Source of the DNA: Flavobacterium tistrianum
Lineage (GTDB): Bacteria > Bacteroidota > Bacteroidia > Flavobacteriales > Flavobacteriaceae
Length of the DNA stretch: 64,000 nt
NCBI RefSeq assembly: GCF_003254545.1
Contig: NZ_QJRH01000060.1
Span: forward strand, 62,001 to 126,000
Direction: 5' to 3'
Part shown: one piece after another, positions 30,432 to 39,773 of the stretch
How positions within the stretch are numbered: the stretch's first letter is position 1
Layout of the letters: each line of letters starts with the position of its first letter
Made by a program: the position numbers and the translations under genes
The notes under the pieces: generated by a model
Seen by the model: the letters and a program-made list of their open reading frames with translations, nothing else
Told to the model about the DNA's origin: nothing
Database searches by the model: none

Positions 30432-31457
30432 TTGGCGAATAAAAAAAGAAATACCATTTTATTTGTCGTTTTGGCTTTAGGACTGTTACTAATGTTTTTT
30501 GCGAGCATTAGTTTAGGATCGGTTACAATTCCCTTAAAAGATGTTGTAGCAAGTTTAACAGGAGGTCAAGCAACAAAATCGACTTGGGAATATATTATCA
30601 TTAATTACCGTCTTCCTAAAACCATCACTGCGGTTTTAGCTGGAATGGGACTTTCAATGAGCGGACTTTTGATGCAGACTCTGTTTCGAAACCCGCTTGC
30701 TGAACCTTATGTTTTAGGTTTAAGTTCCGGAGCCAGTCTTGGGGTTGCTTTTGTGATTTTGGGAGCAGGATTTTTGCCTTCTTTTTTAAGTGTAATTGTA
30801 TTGTCTTCTTATGCAATCGTTTTGGCATCTACTTTAGGAAGCACATTGGTTCTTTTCTTGGTTTTAATTGTTTCGCAAAAACTACGAAATACAATGGCAA
30901 TATTGATTGTGGGATTGATGTTTGGAAGTTTTAGCACGGCTATCGTAAGTATTCTATCGTATTTTAGTACGGCAGAACAACTTCAGAAATTTACTTTTTG
31001 GACAATGGGAAACCTCGGAAATCTCTCTTGGACAAACATCGGAATTCTAACTTTTTGTGTTGGAATCGGATTGCTTTTGAGTGCCAAAAGTATCAAACCA
31101 TTAAATGCCTTGCTTCTTGGAGAAAATTATGCCAAAAGCATGGGATTGAATTTTAAACAGGCTAGATTAATAATCATATTTGCAACCAGCATATTGTCTG
31201 GAGCTATTACTGCATTTGCGGGACCAATTGCATTCGTAGGTTTGGCAGTGCCCCATATTGCAAAGCTAACTTTTCAAACCAGCAATCATACTATTTTATT
31301 TTGGAGCACTTTATTTTTCGGTTCTATTATAATGCTGTTTTGCGATATTGTTTCGCAAATGCCTGGATTTGATGTTACGCTTCCAATAAATGCCGTTACA
31401 TCTATAATTGGTGCGCCGGTTGTTATTTGGCTTGTAGTTAGAAAAAGAAATTTTTAA
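30432..31457 (+). CDS. FecCD-family ABC permease, BtuC-like
   Basis: The 341-residue membrane protein has about 10 hydrophobic segments and the family motifs YRLPKTITAVLAGMGLSMSGL, NPLAEPYVLGLSSGASLGVA and FVGLAVPHIAK (coupling helix region for the ATPase). The start is a TTG at 30432, 1 base after the stop of the binding protein gene. No ATG is suitably placed before the first membrane helix, so translational coupling is likely. It forms the inner membrane channel for the substrate bound by the upstream protein; B12 is inferred from the neighbourhood. Confidence 0.9.
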   Translation: MANKKRNTILFVVLALGLLLMFFASISLGSVTIPLKDVVASLTGGQATKSTWEYIIINYRLPKTITAVLAGMGLSMSGLLMQTLFRNPLAEPYVLGLSSGASLGVAFVILGAGFLPSFLSVIVLSSYAIVLASTLGSTLVLFLVLIVSQKLRNTMAILIVGLMFGSFSTAIVSILSYFSTAEQLQKFTFWTMGNLGNLSWTNIGILTFCVGIGLLLSAKSIKPLNALLLGENYAKSMGLNFKQARLIIIFATSILSGAITAFAGPIAFVGLAVPHIAKLTFQTSNHTILFWSTLFFGSIIMLFCDIVSQMPGFDVTLPINAVTSIIGAPVVIWLVVRKRNF

Positions 31458-31560
31458 TAATTTATTGCCACAGATTAAAAAGATTTACGCAGATTTTTTT
31501 AATCATTAGGCAAAGAAAAAACTTAGAATCGTAGAATCTCAGAACCTTAGCGCCTTAAAA

Positions 31561-32337
31561 ATGAAAAATATTTTATCAACTTCAAATCTAAATATTGGAT
31601 ATAAATCCAAGAAAGGAGTTACGACTATTGCTGAGAATCTTAATCTAAATCTTGAAGCAGGCAAATTAATTACTTTAATAGGAGCAAACGGAATAGGGAA
31701 GTCAACTTTACTGCGAACGATTACTGGAATTCAGAAACCTTTATCAGGAAATGTTTATTTGAATGAGAGAAAGATTTCAGACTATAAACCATTAGAATTG
31801 GCACAAAATCTAAGTTTAGTTTTAACCGAAAAACTGCCGCCAAGTAATCTTTCTGTTTTTGAGTTAGTCGCTTTGGGTCGCCAGCCTTATACCGATTGGG
31901 TCGATAAATTGTCTCAAGAAGATATTCTAAAAGTGCAGGAAGCAATGAATTTGACACAAATTGAACATTTAGCTTCAAAAAAACATTTTCAAATTAGTGA
32001 CGGACAATTGCAGAAAGTTTTAATTGCACGAGCTTTGGCACAAGATACTCCGTTAATTATTTTAGACGAACCAACAACACATCTTGATTTGCTGCATAAA
32101 GTCTCATTATTTAAATTATTAAAGAAGCTAACACAAGAAACTCAAAAATGCATTTTGTTTTCAACACACGATATTGATTTGGCTATTCAGTTAAGTGATG
32201 AAATGATTCTGATGACGCCAGAAAATATAGTACAAGATCAGCCTTGTAATTTAATTTCAAATGGGAGTTTCAGCAATTTATTCAAAGATGAACATATTAT
32301 TTTTGATGCTGAAAAAGGGAAGTTTATTGTGAGTTAG
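31561..32337 (+). CDS. ABC importer ATPase, BtuD/FepC-like
   Basis: The 258-residue ATPase shows Walker A GANGIGKST (about residues 41-49), Q-loop region NLSLVLTEK, a divergent signature ISDGQLQKVLIARAL and Walker B LIILDEPTTHLD, followed by FSTHDIDLA. The signature has ISDGQ in place of the standard LSGGQ. It is separated from the permease gene by 103 bp that contain AT-rich repeat-like text (CCACAGATTAAAAAGATT and GAATCTCAGAACCTTAGCGCC), but it is still most likely part of the same import system for B12 or a related chelate. Confidence 0.9.
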   Translation: MKNILSTSNLNIGYKSKKGVTTIAENLNLNLEAGKLITLIGANGIGKSTLLRTITGIQKPLSGNVYLNERKISDYKPLELAQNLSLVLTEKLPPSNLSVFELVALGRQPYTDWVDKLSQEDILKVQEAMNLTQIEHLASKKHFQISDGQLQKVLIARALAQDTPLIILDEPTTHLDLLHKVSLFKLLKKLTQETQKCILFSTHDIDLAIQLSDEMILMTPENIVQDQPCNLISNGSFSNLFKDEHIIFDAEKGKFIVS

Positions 32338-32339
32338 AA

Positions 32340-33140
32340 TTATTGTTTTTCCGATCGTACACGATAGACTTGAAGTAGTTTTTCTAATTCTTGATCTTTT
32401 ATGTCTAATTCTCCAATATCAATCATTTCATTGTTAAATGCTAAATAAGTTGTGCGGTTTTTTCCTCCTGACGTAAAAACTCTATCGTTTTGTATGCCTT
32501 TCCACTTGACAAGCTTTTTGTCTTTTAATTTTATTCCTTCGGCATTAATTATAATTTGAGGATTTTTATCTAGTAATTTTTTAATTTGATTATAGGTTAA
32601 ATAAAAACCGAATCCTAAAAGTATTAGTCCCCAGTATTGTTTTTCATACAATGAATAAATACCTAACAAAATACTTCCGAAATAAATTAAAAGGAAGAAA
32701 AGAATAATAATTTTTGAGAAATAAATAGCTGTTTCTTTTGGAACCGAAATATCATCCTTATAGATATCTTTTTCTAGAAATTTTTTATCTAATTGTTTTA
32801 ATTTTTGTTTTTGCTGATCGTTTTTAAATTCTGTCTTTTCAAGCCAGCTGCCTTTTTCCCAAATCAATTTTTCTTCGACAGCTTTTCTTTGTAATTCATG
32901 GATATTTCTAACATTTTCGTAAGCCCATATTTTCCAATTATTAACAAAATAGCTCCATACCAGCCAACCAGATATAAATCCTAAAACAAAACTAACGGGA
33001 ATAATCCATCCTTCTAATAATTTTACATACGAAAGGTAAATTCCACCACAGATAAAGCTAAAAATTACAATCATTGGCAAAAATTTTAATTGCCATCTGC
33101 CTTTGCTTAGTGCTTGTTCTACAGTTACGTTTTCTTTCAT
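32340..33140 (-). CDS. Uncharacterised membrane protein with PH/YcxB-like C-terminus
   Basis: The 266-residue protein has two hydrophobic pairs (about residues 19-67 and 143-185), separated by a long charged helical region rich in lysine and glutamate (about 75-135). A C-terminal cytoplasmic domain (PQIIINAEGIKLKDKKLVKWKGIQN... and ELDIKDQELEKLLQVYR) resembles the PH-like YcxB-type domain. I do not recognise a specific family with certainty. It is convergent with the ABC ATPase gene, only 2 bp apart, and is upstream of trmL on the same strand. No function can be proposed beyond membrane association. Confidence 0.65.
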   Translation of the reverse strand: MKENVTVEQALSKGRWQLKFLPMIVIFSFICGGIYLSYVKLLEGWIIPVSFVLGFISGWLVWSYFVNNWKIWAYENVRNIHELQRKAVEEKLIWEKGSWLEKTEFKNDQQKQKLKQLDKKFLEKDIYKDDISVPKETAIYFSKIIILFFLLIYFGSILLGIYSLYEKQYWGLILLGFGFYLTYNQIKKLLDKNPQIIINAEGIKLKDKKLVKWKGIQNDRVFTSGGKNRTTYLAFNNEMIDIGELDIKDQELEKLLQVYRVRSEKQ

Positions 33141-33192
33141 AAAGATTAAATAAGGATTTTAATTTGCTTATTCTGATGAAGCAAATAAACAA

Positions 33193-33651
33193 TTAAATTT
33201 TCTTTAATCCAATTTGCCTCTTCGCTTCTCCAACAATAAAAGCAACCGAATTGGCAATATTAAAACTACGGATAAGTGGTGACATTGGAATCGTTAAATG
33301 ATTTTTGAATCTTGCCATAAATGCTGCGCTCAAACCAACGCTTTCTTTCCCGAAAACCAACCAGTCACCATCTTGGAATTCATTTTCTAAATAGGATTTA
33401 TCAGAATGCGAACTCATTAAAAATACGCGAGAATGATCTGGAATCTGAGCAATCCATTCCTCTACGTTTTGATATTCTGTAACATCAAGATGAACCCAAT
33501 AATCCAATCCAGAACGTTTTAGATTTTTGTCATTAATCACAAATCCGAAAGGATGTATTAAATGAAGACGGCTTTCTGTGCCTACACACAATCTGCCAAT
33601 ATTTCCGGTATTATTTGGTATTTCTGGTTCTACGAGAACAACGTTTAACAT
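33193..33651 (-). CDS. trmL: tRNA (cytidine(34)-2'-O)-methyltransferase
   Basis: The 152-residue SPOUT-class methyltransferase starts MLNVVLVEPEIPNNTGNIGR. It contains LVFGKESVGL and the C-terminal trefoil-knot AdoMet motif IPMSPLIRSFNIANSVAF. TrmL methylates the ribose of the wobble base in tRNA-Leu isoacceptors. Length and motifs match single-domain TrmL rather than the larger TrmH/RlmB proteins. It is followed on the same strand by the YcxB-like gene. A short ATGAGTTATAAG repeat array and a CTAATTGGCACATT repeat lie just upstream. Confidence 0.92.
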   Translation of the reverse strand: MLNVVLVEPEIPNNTGNIGRLCVGTESRLHLIHPFGFVINDKNLKRSGLDYWVHLDVTEYQNVEEWIAQIPDHSRVFLMSSHSDKSYLENEFQDGDWLVFGKESVGLSAAFMARFKNHLTIPMSPLIRSFNIANSVAFIVGEAKRQIGLKKI

Positions 33652-33694
33652 CTTTTTTAGTTATGAATTATGAGTTATAAGTTATGAGTTTCTG

Positions 33695-33741
33695 GAAATT
33701 ATCTAATTGGCACATTTTCTAATTAACTAATTTTCTAATTC
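33695..33741. repeat. CTAATTGGCACATTTTCTAATT-type repeat, third site
   Basis: A match to the blocks at 6689-6732 and 7288-7346, located between trmL and the pseudouridine synthase gene, overlapping the 3' end of the latter. Confidence 0.5.
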
Positions 33742-34299
33742 GAAATCGGAAACTTCCAAAACTTCACCTGCTTTAAGGTTTTGCAAATATACATTTCCTA
33801 TTCGAACGCGAACTAGACGAAGTGTTGGAAAACCAACTGCAGCAGTCATTTTTCTAACTTGACGAAATTTCCCTTCTCTTACCGTGATAGATGCCCAAGA
33901 AGTTGGACCATGACGTTCGTCTCTTATCTTTTTGGCTCTCGCTCCAAAATCTGGAATTTCGGTAACGATAGATGCTTTACAGCGTTTCGTTTTGTATTTT
34001 CCACCGTCAAGTCCAATTTCGACACCATTTTGTAATTGTTCAATTGCTTCTGGAGTAATTAATCCGTCAACTTGAACGTAATATTCTTTTTCAACCTTTT
34101 TACTTCGAACGAGTTCGCTCATGTTTCCATCAGTAGTCAAAAGAAGCAATCCTTCAGAATCTTCATCCAATCTTCCAATTGCCATTGTTCCATTTGGGAA
34201 ATCGTACAATTCGCCCAAAAGCTTTTTCTTTCTTTTTAATTCATAAATAAATTGGCTCAAATAGCCGTAAGGTTTAAAAAGAATGAAGTGTCGATGCAT
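33727..34299 (-). CDS. Pseudouridine synthase, RsuA/RluE type
   Basis: The 190-residue enzyme has the catalytic-aspartate motif GRLDEDSEGLLLLT (about residues 43-56), the family segment KEYYVQVDG and the C-terminal VREGKFRQVRKMTAAVG. There is no N-terminal S4 domain, which matches the compact RluE form (uridine 2457 of 23S rRNA in E. coli). Target-base identity cannot be read from sequence. It is upstream of trmL on the same strand, so two RNA modification genes are adjacent. Confidence 0.88.
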   Translation of the reverse strand: MHRHFILFKPYGYLSQFIYELKRKKKLLGELYDFPNGTMAIGRLDEDSEGLLLLTTDGNMSELVRSKKVEKEYYVQVDGLITPEAIEQLQNGVEIGLDGGKYKTKRCKASIVTEIPDFGARAKKIRDERHGPTSWASITVREGKFRQVRKMTAAVGFPTLRLVRVRIGNVYLQNLKAGEVLEVSDFELEN

Positions 34300-34344
34300 T
34301 TTTAATTTTTTGCAAAGATAGTTTCTTTCCTAAAATTAAAACTA

Positions 34345-34551
34345 TTACGGCTTTTGTGATTTCATTTTTTTAAGCCATTGGTAGACAAACCAAATTACGG
34401 TAACAATAAAAATGGCGATTAAAACCGAATAATAGTTTTCGAAAAATTCATGAAAATAACTGCCAATTAAAATATAAGCAGAAGCCATGCAAAATTTGAT
34501 TAAGATAAATTCAGAATTTGACCAGCTGGTTTTGATTTTGAAGAAGTTCAT
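34345..34551 (-). CDS. Small hypothetical membrane protein
   Basis: From the ATG at 34551 the product has 68 residues: MNFFKIKTSWSNSEFILIKF, then two hydrophobic segments (about 17-33 and 38-58) and a lysine-rich cytoplasmic end. A longer version from 34611 adds an unlikely hydrophobic leader. I do not recognise a family. It is upstream of the pseudouridine synthase gene on the same strand. Small two-helix proteins of this form are common in flavobacteria and usually unannotated. Confidence 0.55.
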   Translation of the reverse strand: MNFFKIKTSWSNSEFILIKFCMASAYILIGSYFHEFFENYYSVLIAIFIVTVIWFVYQWLKKMKSQKP

Positions 34552-34698
34552 AATAATTAAGGTTGTTAAGTTGCTTTGAATAAAGATAATGAATAAAAAA
34601 GTAGATGGCAATTATAAAAGAAAAGCAACCCGAAGTCGTAATTTTTTCGCAGTAAGAATTCGTAATATTATAAAGTTGAATGTAAAAATAATAATGCC

Positions 34699-35091
34699 AT
34701 GGAAACGAATAATTTAGGAACAAAAAAGATAAACGGAACGCAGAAAAATATTGACGAATCTAAAGGAAAAAACGTTTCGCACGATAAAGAATTAAAAGAT
34801 GCCAAATTGAACAAAGAAATGGTTACAGATGCAGACGGCGATAAAAAGATTGTAGAAAGAGCACGAAACGAGAATGAAGATATTCATAAAACTCTTCATC
34901 AAATAAATCCAGATAATCCAAATGCAAACCGTGGAGTTGAAACGGAAGAAGAGGCAAACAAAACAGTTGAGAACAAAGATCGTAATTCTGATATTACGCC
35001 AAATCGATATCCAAACTCACATCCTGATAATCACAAAGATCGCGGAAACATGAAATTGGATGAAGACGAACGAGATACTACGAAATTTTAA
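34699..35091 (+). CDS. Hydrophilic, probably disordered hypothetical protein
   Basis: The 130-residue protein is almost devoid of hydrophobic residues and very rich in Asn, Asp, Glu and Lys (for example NPDNPNANRGVETEEE and HPDNHKDRG). It has no signal peptide and no recognisable domain; its composition resembles stress-related, hydrophilin-like proteins. It stands alone upstream of the SDR gene (137-bp gap with no clear terminator). The codon pattern looks like that of its neighbours and the reading frame is uninterrupted, so I accept it as a real gene of unknown role. Confidence 0.7.
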   Translation: METNNLGTKKINGTQKNIDESKGKNVSHDKELKDAKLNKEMVTDADGDKKIVERARNENEDIHKTLHQINPDNPNANRGVETEEEANKTVENKDRNSDITPNRYPNSHPDNHKDRGNMKLDEDERDTTKF

Positions 35092-35228
35092 ATAAAAAGA
35101 AGTCAATTTAATGCTAAATAACATAAGATTAGCGGTTGGCGTTAATGTTATTGTAAACTCATTTTAAAGCTTCTGTATCGGTTGATATCTTCGTAAATTA
35201 GAGGAATCAATTTAAAAACATATATAAA

Positions 35229-35981
35229 ATGGCACTTTTAGAAAATAAAGTAGCTTTTGTATCTGGCGGTGGTTCAGGAATTGGACGCGCAGTAGCAAAA
35301 GCCTACGCTCGAGAAGGAGCAAAAGTTGTAGTATCTGATATAAATGTAGAAAATGGTGAAGAAACTGTAAAAATGATAAAGGAAAAAGGCGGAGAAGCTT
35401 TTTTCGTAAAGGGAGATTCGTCGAGCGCAGCCGACAATAAACATATGGTTGAGGTGACAGTTTCAAAATACGGCCGATTGGACATTGCTTGTAACAATGC
35501 AGGAATGGGAGGGCAGGCAAAACCAACCGGAGAATACGATCCAGAAGCTTGGGATAAAGTTATTGCATTAAATTTGAGCGGTGTTTTTTACGCTTGCCGT
35601 TACCAATTGGAACAAATGGAGAAAAATGGTGGTGGAAGTATTGTAAATATTGCTTCAATTCATGGACAAGTAGCTGCGCCAAATAGCGTTGCATACACAG
35701 CGAGTAAACACGGTGTGGTTGGTTTGACTAAAAATATTGCAGTAGAATATGCTCAGAAAAATATTCGTTGTAATGCTGTTGGACCAGGTTATATTGAAAC
35801 AGCACTTTTAAAAGATAATTTAAATAAAGAAATGATGCAGGCCGTTGCAGCAAAATCTGCAATGAACCGTTTGGGAACTGCAGAAGAAGTTGCCGAACTG
35901 GTAGTTTTTCTAAATTCTGATAAATCATCATTTACAACAGGAAGTTATATTATTGCCGATGGTGGTTATACCGCGGTTTAA
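35229..35981 (+). CDS. Short-chain dehydrogenase/reductase (SDR, classical)
   Basis: The 250-residue enzyme has the dinucleotide motif SGGGSGIGRAVAKAY (residues 12-26), acidic VSDINVE after strand 2 (suggesting NAD preference), CNNAGMGG (about 88-95), the active-site serine in VNIASIHG and YTASKHG (Tyr-x-x-x-Lys, about 155-161). The C-terminus has GSYIIADGGYTAV as in glucose 1-dehydrogenase and FabG-like SDRs. The substrate is unknown. It is monocistronic, followed by a good terminator. Confidence 0.9.
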   Translation: MALLENKVAFVSGGGSGIGRAVAKAYAREGAKVVVSDINVENGEETVKMIKEKGGEAFFVKGDSSSAADNKHMVEVTVSKYGRLDIACNNAGMGGQAKPTGEYDPEAWDKVIALNLSGVFYACRYQLEQMEKNGGGSIVNIASIHGQVAAPNSVAYTASKHGVVGLTKNIAVEYAQKNIRCNAVGPGYIETALLKDNLNKEMMQAVAAKSAMNRLGTAEEVAELVVFLNSDKSSFTTGSYIIADGGYTAV

Positions 35982-36012
35982 TATTTTTTATAAAATACTA
36001 TTTTGAATTAGT

Positions 36013-36044
36013 AAAAGCAGTAAGCGAAAGTTTACTGCTTTTTT
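36013..36044 (+). terminator. Terminator after the SDR gene
   Basis: AAAAGCAGTAA pairs with TTACTGCTTTT, followed by T. The remaining 36045-36289 of this 308-bp gap is AT-rich leader DNA for the T9SS protein gene; I see no clear consensus promoter or other element in it. Confidence 0.8.
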
Positions 36045-36289
36045 AGTTTTTAAATCTGTTTTATTTGTAGGAAACGTAGCGTTTTAGAGGCTTTCGCGTG
36101 TTTTAGTTGTTTTGAATAATGTTTTGTTTTGTGCCTTTTTTGTTGGTTTTATTTTATTATATTTAGCGTTGAATTAAGTTTTGATGAAAAATATTTATAA
36201 AATTGTAAACATTAAGTTTATGTTTTTGTAATATTCACTTAACTTTAAACACTATAAATTTGAACTCTAAAAACTCTATTTTTTAACGT

Positions 36290-39200
36290 ATGAAAAAACT
36301 TTACTTTTCGCGCCTTTTGGCTCTTTTATGTTTTTTTTGTTGTATTTCTGGAGATCTTTTTGCCCAGACAAATCCAGCGCCACAAAGCATACCTTTTAAA
36401 CAATATTTTGATACATTCGCAGTAACATCTACTACTTATCCGGATGGTTTTCAAGGTTGGAATGCAAGTACACCTTCCAGTTTAGGTACACCTTCAAATT
36501 TTACTACTACTGTTACCTCTGATAAAACCATGAGTTCGGGTGGATCAGCATCTTCTTCTGGAGGGAATATTTATAATTATAATCAAAAAATTGGTTTTTT
36601 AAATGCCTCAACTTATCTAGATCAATCTATAGTTCTTGCTTTAAAGACAGAAATGCATACAGGAGTACAGGTAGAATATGATGCAATGGTAGTTCGTAAT
36701 CCATATGTTGCAGGAACTACAACTAATCGTATTAATGAGATGGCTTTACAATATCGTGTGGGTGAAACGGGAAACTTTATAACCTTATCTGAAAGTTTAT
36801 TTCGTAACAATACAACAACACGTACAAAGGAAAGTGATCCGTTGCAAACTGAGCACATAAGAGTGACATTACCTGCCGAATGTGATAATAAGCCAGTAAT
36901 TCAAGTACGATGGATATCTAGACAAGTTTCAGGAGCAGGTTCTCGTCCTGCTTTTGCTATTGGTAAAATAGATGTAACAGAAGATGATTTAGCACCAGTA
37001 AATATTTCAGGATATCCAAAAACAGCAAATGTTTTAGGAGATAGTTTTGATTTTGTTAGTAGAATAAATGAAGCTGGAAAAACGTATTATGTTCTACTTC
37101 CAAATGGTAGTGCAGAACCAACAATTGCACAAATAAAAGCAGGTCAAGATTCTAATGGAAGTGAAGTTTTAAAAGCAGGAGTTTTTGATGTCACAAGTTC
37201 TGCTCAAGAATATGTGGCAAGTTTTACAGGATTGCCTTTAAGCACAGCATATTCTGTTTTTTCTATATCAGAAGATATTGCAGGAAATATCCAAGCATCA
37301 GTAAATAGAGTAGATGTGACAACACTAAACGTGATGCCTCCTGCTATATCTCCATCTATTTCTTCATTAAATTTAGGAGGTACTGAACCAAATTTTGATC
37401 CTTTAATTAAAAGCTATCAGATAGGAGCTTCAGATCTTACCGCAAATGTAGTGCTTACATCTTCAGGAAATTTTACTATTTCAAAAGATAATACTGTATT
37501 TTCATCATCTTTGACATTTGTTCCTACTGATTTTGATTCGAATGCTACACCAACCATTTATGTAAAATTTACACCAACAGCAATTGGCAGTTTCTCGGGA
37601 ACAATCACTCATGAAACAACTGGAGGTACAACTAAAATAGTTTCTTTAACAGCTCTTGGAGTAAATCCTTTTGTACAAAATTTTGACGATCCAGATGTTT
37701 TTGTAAACAGTAAATGGTCTCAATATAATGAAGCAGGGCCAATAAACAAATGGGCTTACACGAATCAGTCGCGTAATGTTAACTCCGGAACTGGAGCTGT
37801 TTTAATGAACGGATTTTCAGACAGCGGCGCTAGTAAAGATTGGTTAATTTCTCCTAGATTACGTTTAGATGGTTTTACTCAAATTCCGTTATTATCTTTT
37901 TATTCTCGTCAATTTTATGATGGCCCATCTTTAAAATTAATGGTTTCAACCAATTATGATGGAGTAAGTGACCCAAATACAGCAACATGGACACCGATAA
38001 ACGGAAGATTTCCACAAGATACGGGAAGTTATGTGAAATCTGAATATATAAATTTATCAGCTTATAAAACAAATCACACTTATTTGGCTTGGGTTTACGA
38101 AACCACTTCTGGCGGAAATGATAATGCTGCGGAATGGTCTTTTGATGATTTTGCTATTATTGATGAATCAAAATATGTGGATTCTAACCCGCGCTTAGAT
38201 TTTGCAGATGTAAGTCCAAATTCGGTTTCTGCTAGTCAAACTTTTGTTTTTGCAGCGGCAGGCTATGGAGATATTACTATTGAGGCTCCCGCTTCATACG
38301 AATTGTCATTAGATAATATTTCATTTTCATCAAGCATTATTATTTCTTCTGCAGATGCATTAACTGGAAAAACAGTTTATGCGAGATTTGCCCCAACAAC
38401 AAAAGAGCCAACTATTTCTGGTGTTTTAACTGTTACAGGAACCTCTTTAAACAAACAAATAGGTTCATTTACTGGAACTTCTATATTGAAAGTAGATACT
38501 TATGATGTAGTATCTTATAATTTAGAATTTTTTGGTTCTGATGTTAAAGATAAAACTGGTAAAGAATTTGGACCAACAAATGATGCGTTGCAAATAGAAA
38601 ACGTTGCCAAAGTAATGAACAAATTGAATGCAGACGTCTATGTTGTTCAGGAAGTTTCTGATGAACCAGCACTAGATGCTTTAATTCAAAAAATTAGCGT
38701 TAACGGAAAAACATTTGATAAAGTAACTTCAACTTCTTGGTCTTATTCATTTAAGCCTTTAGATCCCTATTTTCCACCTCAAAAATTAGTTGTAATTTAT
38801 AATACGCAAACGACTACTGTAAAAAGCACAAAAGTATTATTTAAAGATTTATACGATCAAATTTTAGCTCATACGGTAGTTTTACCAAACTATCCAGGAA
38901 CAGGAACTCCAGAACTTAATGATGATAGTTTTTTCTCATCAGGACGTCTTCCTTATTTAGTTCAAGTTGAAGCTAATATTGGCGGAATTAAAAAAGACAT
39001 AAATCTTATCGATCTTCATGCACGTGCAAATAGCGGGACATCTATAAAGGAGTACAATCAGCGCAAATATGATATCGACTATCTAAAAGATGCATTAGAT
39101 GCTGAATATCCAGATGCAAATTTAATTCTTTTAGGAGATTTTAATGATGATGTAAAAGCTTGGGTTGGAAACGCAAGTACAGCTTCTTCTTATAAGAAAT

Positions 39201-39724
39201 TTGTAGATGATACGACTAATTATAATGCTTTAACATTAGGTATTAGTCAGGCTGGAGCTTATAGTTTTTTAAGTTCACAAGGATTTTTGGATCATATTTT
39301 AATTTCTAATGAATTGAATGATGATTATATTGCTAACTCAATTGCAGTTTATGACCCAAGAAATGATATTGCAAATTACACCACAACAACATCAGATCAC
39401 GGACCTGTAATTGCCCGATTCCAATTGAAACAAGATGTGCTTTCTACGCCTGATTTTGGAAAAAACAAATATTTTGTAAAAGCTTATCCAAATCCTGCAA
39501 CAGATGTTTTGAATTTTGACGTAAAAACTACGCAAGGAAGAGATCTTAAAATCAGATTATATGATTTTAATGGTCGTGCTATTGGAAACCCGATTAGTGT
39601 TAAAAATGAATCGGAAGTTAGCACCGCAGTTGTTGCTGTTGGAAACCTAGTTTCTGGAGTTTATTTCTATACAGTAACAGAAAACAATAAAGTGATTTAT
39701 AAAGACAAAGTTATTAAGAAATAA
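36290..39724 (+). CDS. T9SS-exported multi-domain protein with endonuclease/exonuclease/phosphatase domain
   Basis: The 1144-residue secreted protein begins with a signal peptide (about residues 1-26, ending ...GDLFAQ). Beta-rich modules follow, including a choice-of-anchor/MAM-like region around 460-625 (VQNFDDPDVF..., WSFDDFAI). The C-terminal third (about 740-1050) is an endonuclease/exonuclease/phosphatase domain: YDVVSYNLEFFG, ADVYVVQEV, NLIDLHARA, LILLGDFNDD and TTTSDHGPVIARF. The last 75 residues (AYPNPATDVLNFD...GVYFYTVTENNKVIYKDKVIKK) are a type A T9SS sorting domain, so the protein is delivered outside the cell. It probably degrades extracellular nucleic acids or phosphodiesters. 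A terminator follows. Confidence 0.9.
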   Translation: MKKLYFSRLLALLCFFCCISGDLFAQTNPAPQSIPFKQYFDTFAVTSTTYPDGFQGWNASTPSSLGTPSNFTTTVTSDKTMSSGGSASSSGGNIYNYNQKIGFLNASTYLDQSIVLALKTEMHTGVQVEYDAMVVRNPYVAGTTTNRINEMALQYRVGETGNFITLSESLFRNNTTTRTKESDPLQTEHIRVTLPAECDNKPVIQVRWISRQVSGAGSRPAFAIGKIDVTEDDLAPVNISGYPKTANVLGDSFDFVSRINEAGKTYYVLLPNGSAEPTIAQIKAGQDSNGSEVLKAGVFDVTSSAQEYVASFTGLPLSTAYSVFSISEDIAGNIQASVNRVDVTTLNVMPPAISPSISSLNLGGTEPNFDPLIKSYQIGASDLTANVVLTSSGNFTISKDNTVFSSSLTFVPTDFDSNATPTIYVKFTPTAIGSFSGTITHETTGGTTKIVSLTALGVNPFVQNFDDPDVFVNSKWSQYNEAGPINKWAYTNQSRNVNSGTGAVLMNGFSDSGASKDWLISPRLRLDGFTQIPLLSFYSRQFYDGPSLKLMVSTNYDGVSDPNTATWTPINGRFPQDTGSYVKSEYINLSAYKTNHTYLAWVYETTSGGNDNAAEWSFDDFAIIDESKYVDSNPRLDFADVSPNSVSASQTFVFAAAGYGDITIEAPASYELSLDNISFSSSIIISSADALTGKTVYARFAPTTKEPTISGVLTVTGTSLNKQIGSFTGTSILKVDTYDVVSYNLEFFGSDVKDKTGKEFGPTNDALQIENVAKVMNKLNADVYVVQEVSDEPALDALIQKISVNGKTFDKVTSTSWSYSFKPLDPYFPPQKLVVIYNTQTTTVKSTKVLFKDLYDQILAHTVVLPNYPGTGTPELNDDSFFSSGRLPYLVQVEANIGGIKKDINLIDLHARANSGTSIKEYNQRKYDIDYLKDALDAEYPDANLILLGDFNDDVKAWVGNASTASSYKKFVDDTTNYNALTLGISQAGAYSFLSSQGFLDHILISNELNDDYIANSIAVYDPRNDIANYTTTTSDHGPVIARFQLKQDVLSTPDFGKNKYFVKAYPNPATDVLNFDVKTTQGRDLKIRLYDFNGRAIGNPISVKNESEVSTAVVAVGNLVSGVYFYTVTENNKVIYKDKVIKK

Positions 39725-39742
39725 AATCGATTATAAAAACAG

Positions 39743-39773
39743 AAAGGCAGTCTAATTTAAGACTGCCTTTTTT
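39743..39773. terminator. Terminator between the T9SS nuclease and MepB genes
   Basis: The perfect 10-bp stem AAAGGCAGTC / GACTGCCTTT is followed by T and touches the stop codon of the convergent MepB gene. Confidence 0.9.

Noticed and set aside
31458..31560. A separate promoter or small gene between the permease and ATPase genes
   Set aside because: The gap contains AT-rich repeat-like sequence without a TAnnTTTG element or open frame of note.
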